NCBI GenBank assembly: GCA_937898635.1
Contig: CALEJW010000187.1
Span: forward strand, 1 to 44,666
Origin: an uncultured Pseudomonadota bacterium
GTDB lineage: Bacteria > Pseudomonadota > Gammaproteobacteria > Burkholderiales > Usitatibacteraceae
Direction of reading: 5' to 3'
Length of the DNA: 44,666 bases
The notes beneath the pieces are model-generated. The model was not told the DNA's origin. It saw nothing but the letters and a program-made list of their open reading frames with translations, and ran no database searches. Both the position numbers and the translations under genes were made by a program. This document shows, piece after piece, positions 42,825-44,666 of this stretch (position 1 is its first letter; the number at the start of each line of letters is the position of its first letter).

Positions 42825-43264
42825 CGAAGATCGCCGTGAAGCCGCGGCTGCAGCCGGAGCTCTTCGTGTACTCCTTCCCGGTGCGCGTGTACTTCGAGAA
42901 CACCGACGCCGGCGGCGTGGTCTACCACGGCGAGTACCTCAAGTTCCTCGAGCGGGCCCGCACGGAGTGGCTGCGCCACCTGGGTTTCGACCACCAGTGG
43001 CTCGCCAGGAGCCACCGCCTCGCCTTCGTGGTCACGCAGGCCGCGGTGGACTTCCTGAAGGCCGCGCGCCTGGACGACCACCTCGCCGTGAGCGTGCAGC
43101 TCGAGTCCCTCGGCAAGGTGCGCTGCGTGTTCCAGCAGGAGGTCCGTCGCGAGGACGACCTCCTGGTGCGCGCGAAGGTGACGGTGGCCTGCGTGACCGG
43201 GGAGCACTTCAAGCCGGTCGAGATCCCCGAGGCGCTGCGTCGCAAGATGCAGGCCTCGCTCTAG
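42821..43264 (+). CDS. ybgC: Tol-Pal associated acyl-CoA thioesterase YbgC
   Basis: A 147-aa hot-dog fold thioesterase. The YbgC signature FENTDAGGVVYHGEYLKFLERARTEWLRHLG carries the catalytic Asp (quoted by its parts). First gene of the tol cluster, as in most Proteobacteria, and linked to phospholipid metabolism at the Tol complex. Overlap with ruvB means the recombination and envelope genes share a transcript. Confidence 0.95.
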   Translation: MTKIAVKPRLQPELFVYSFPVRVYFENTDAGGVVYHGEYLKFLERARTEWLRHLGFDHQWLARSHRLAFVVTQAAVDFLKAARLDDHLAVSVQLESLGKVRCVFQQEVRREDDLLVRAKVTVACVTGEHFKPVEIPEALRRKMQASL

Positions 43265-43280
43265 GAAAGCCGAGGAACGC

Positions 43281-43970
43281 ATGATCGTCAGCCACGACCT
43301 CACCATCCTCGCGATGATCCTGAACGCGAGCATCGTCGTGAAGGCCGTCATGGCGGTCCTCGTGCTCGCCTCGGTCTTTTCCTGGACCTACATCTTCATG
43401 AAGGTCTTCGCGCTGCGCCGGGCGCTGCGCCAGGCGGAGGCCTTCGAGCGCGAGTTCTGGAGCGGCTCGGACCTCGTGGGCCTCTACCAGCGCGCCGCGG
43501 GCGGGCGCTACGTGGCCGCGGGCATGGAGCGGATCTTCGAGGCGGGCTTCAAGGAGTTCCTCAAGCTCAAGGGGCGCGCGGGCGCCGACGTGACCGCACT
43601 CCTCGACGGCACGCGCCGCGCGATGAAGGCGACCCTCCAGCGCGAGGTGGACGCGCTCGAGTCCCACCTTTCCTTTCTCGCGACCGTCGGCTCGGTAAGC
43701 CCCTACATCGGCCTCTTCGGCACGGTGTGGGGAATCATGAACGCCTTCCGCGGGCTCTCGAACGTGGCGCAGGCCACGCTCGCGCAGGTGGCGCCCGGCA
43801 TCGCGGAGGCGCTGGTGGCGACCGCCATCGGCCTCTTCGCCGCCATTCCCGCGGTGATCGCCTACAACCGCTTCGCGCACGACATCGACCGGCTCGCGGG
43901 GCGCTACGAGAGCTTCATGGAGGAGCTCTCCAACATCCTGCAGCGCCAGGCGCACCAGCCGGAGCGATAG
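43281..43970 (+). CDS. tolQ: Tol-Pal motor protein TolQ
   Basis: A 229-aa inner-membrane MotA/ExbB-type protein with three helices: ~16-36, ~133-155 and ~168-192 (LATVGSVSPYIGLFGTVWGIMNAF, ALVATAIGLFAAIPAVIAYNRF in two parts). It forms the proton channel with TolR that energises outer-membrane constriction. ATG at 43281 follows GAGGAA. Directly abuts tolR. Confidence 0.97.
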   Translation: MIVSHDLTILAMILNASIVVKAVMAVLVLASVFSWTYIFMKVFALRRALRQAEAFEREFWSGSDLVGLYQRAAGGRYVAAGMERIFEAGFKEFLKLKGRAGADVTALLDGTRRAMKATLQREVDALESHLSFLATVGSVSPYIGLFGTVWGIMNAFRGLSNVAQATLAQVAPGIAEALVATAIGLFAAIPAVIAYNRFAHDIDRLAGRYESFMEELSNILQRQAHQPER

Positions 43971-44378
43971 ATGCGCCGCCGCCGCGCCATGAGCGAGATC
44001 AACGTCGTGCCCTACATCGACGTGATGCTGGTGCTCCTCATCATCTTCATGGTGGCCGCCCCGCTCATCAACCCGGGGCAGATCGACCTGCCGCAGGTGG
44101 GCGCGAGGGTCGACCCCGCGGTGGCGCCGCTCGAGGTGCGCGTGCGCGCGAACGGGGATCTCTCCGTCGTGGACCGCTCGCGCTCGCCGGACGAGCTGCG
44201 CGTCGGCAGCGTCCAGCTCCTCGCGCTCGTGCGCCGCGCGCAGCAGGCCGAGCCCGGGCTCGCCGTGGTGATCGCCGGCGACCGGGACGTTCGCTACGAG
44301 GAGGTCCTGAAGGTGATGGACATCCTGAAGCAGGGGCAGGTGACGCGCGTGGGCCTCCTCGCGCGTCCCGTGCGCTAG
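43971..44378 (+). CDS. tolR: Tol-Pal motor protein TolR
   Basis: A 135-aa ExbD/TolR protein with one N-terminal helix. The proton-path aspartate D17 lies in EINVVPYIDVMLVLLIIF; the periplasmic domain contains VVIAGDRDVRYEEVLKVMDILKQG. Starts the base after the tolQ stop. Confidence 0.97.
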   Translation: MRRRRAMSEINVVPYIDVMLVLLIIFMVAAPLINPGQIDLPQVGARVDPAVAPLEVRVRANGDLSVVDRSRSPDELRVGSVQLLALVRRAQQAEPGLAVVIAGDRDVRYEEVLKVMDILKQGQVTRVGLLARPVR

Positions 44379-44390
44379 GGGCCGCCGCCC

Positions 44391-44666
44391 ATGGCCCGGC
44401 CGGGCGAGGGCGCCCCGCCCCGACAGCCGGGGAAGATCCGCTCGATCCTCCTCGCGATCGCGGTCCACCTGGCCTTCTTCGCGCTGATCGTCTTCGGCGT
44501 CTCGTGGCAGAGCCGGCCGACGCCGCCGGTGCAGGCCGAGCTCTGGGACAAGCTGCCGACCGGAAAGACCACGACGGCCCCGAAGCCGGAGCCGCCGAAG
44601 CCGGAACCGCCCAAGCCCGAGCCGCCCAAGCCCGAGCCGCCCAAGCCCGAGCCGCCCAAGCCCGAG
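44391..44666 (+). CDS. tolA: Tol-Pal protein TolA, N-terminal part (cut by window end)
   Basis: 92 residues before the window ends. Short basic N-terminus, one membrane helix at ~18-39 (SILLAIAVHLAFFALIVFGVS), the VQAELWDKLP motif usual after the helix in betaproteobacterial TolA, then a run of PKPEP units from residue 64. Domain II of TolA is a long periplasmic linker; here it begins with Pro-Lys-Pro-Glu repeats, which should form a stiff extended rod as in TonB. Position after tolQR settles the identity. Confidence 0.93.
   Translation, partial: MARPGEGAPPRQPGKIRSILLAIAVHLAFFALIVFGVSWQSRPTPPVQAELWDKLPTGKTTTAPKPEPPKPEPPKPEPPKPEPPKPEPPKPE
44580..44666 (+). repeat. 15-base tandem repeat in tolA coding PKPEP
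   Basis: Units of 15 bases (consensus CCC-AAG-CCC-GAG-CCG); 5.8 copies to the window edge. The first two units differ at third positions (CCG for CCC, GAA for GAG); the last four are identical, a sign of recent expansion by slippage. Confidence 0.95.

Noticed and set aside
44580..44666. CRISPR-like repeat
   Set aside because: In-frame 15-base coding repeats without spacers.

Overview
The window is a chromosomal segment of a very GC-rich Gram-negative bacterium. It looks betaproteobacterial, probably a respiring member with some capacity for sulfide oxidation. Evidence: the order sigma factor/DUF3619/DUF3106/RDD divergent from ilvI-ilvH-ilvC-psd-pssA-leuA; yebC-ruvCAB-ybgC-tolQRA; outer-membrane genes (lptG, tol); SlmA; and a GE-type (not GD-type) thiamine motif in acetolactate synthase. 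No rRNA, tRNA, IS element, prophage or CRISPR array was seen. Genes are packed tightly, often with 4-base start/stop overlaps, and long antisense ORFs are GC artefacts. The genus cannot be fixed from the sequence.

Region 1 (1-13.0 kb) is an acetate module. A CitE-like lyase is divergent from acs (acetyl-CoA synthetase). Then come a cNMP/CBS/DUF294 nucleotidyltransferase, a DEDDh exonuclease, a 65-aa membrane protein, an SLC5-STAC-histidine kinase of the CrbS/MxtR type, a stand-alone receiver, a LuxR-type regulator of the CrbR/ErdR type, a DUF4212 protein and an SLC5 symporter of the acetate/VC_2705 type, closed by a strong terminator. Sensor, regulator, uptake and activation of acetate therefore sit together, with two conserved partners whose role is not understood.

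Region 2 (13.0-16.2 kb) holds a small membrane protein, lptG, and a leftward operon of an ECF-like sigma factor (probably starting at CTG), DUF3619, DUF3106 and RDD proteins. Region 3 (16.2-23.4 kb) is branched-chain amino acid and phospholipid synthesis: ilvI-ilvH-ilvC, psd, a pssA gene fused to ankyrin repeats, then a 28-codon leucine-rich leader peptide with its own promoter and a hairpin ahead of leuA. The predicted transcription start falls on the leader's ATG.

Region 4 (23.4-33.2 kb) is housekeeping: a secreted ComEA-like protein, bactofilin (behind a sigma-54-like box), purB, a glutathione transferase, mnmA, an alanine/lysine-rich secreted protein, an RluE-type pseudouridine synthase, icd (eukaryote-like type), a cold-shock gene, clpS and clpA.

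Region 5 (33.2-39.9 kb) has fccA-fccB (flavocytochrome c sulfide dehydrogenase) behind a nested inverted repeat, a convergent dihaem cytochrome c4, an orphan ATP-grasp protein, and a leftward group of a HerA-like ATPase, slmA and a GNAT acetyltransferase. Region 6 (39.9 kb to the end) is yebC-ruvC-ruvA-ruvB-ybgC-tolQ-tolR-tolA, with tolA cut by the window edge inside a 15-base repeat.

Six promoters in the window share an extended -10 element of the form TGC-TAYANN (Y pyrimidine, N any base; last base T in five of six), usually without a good -35.
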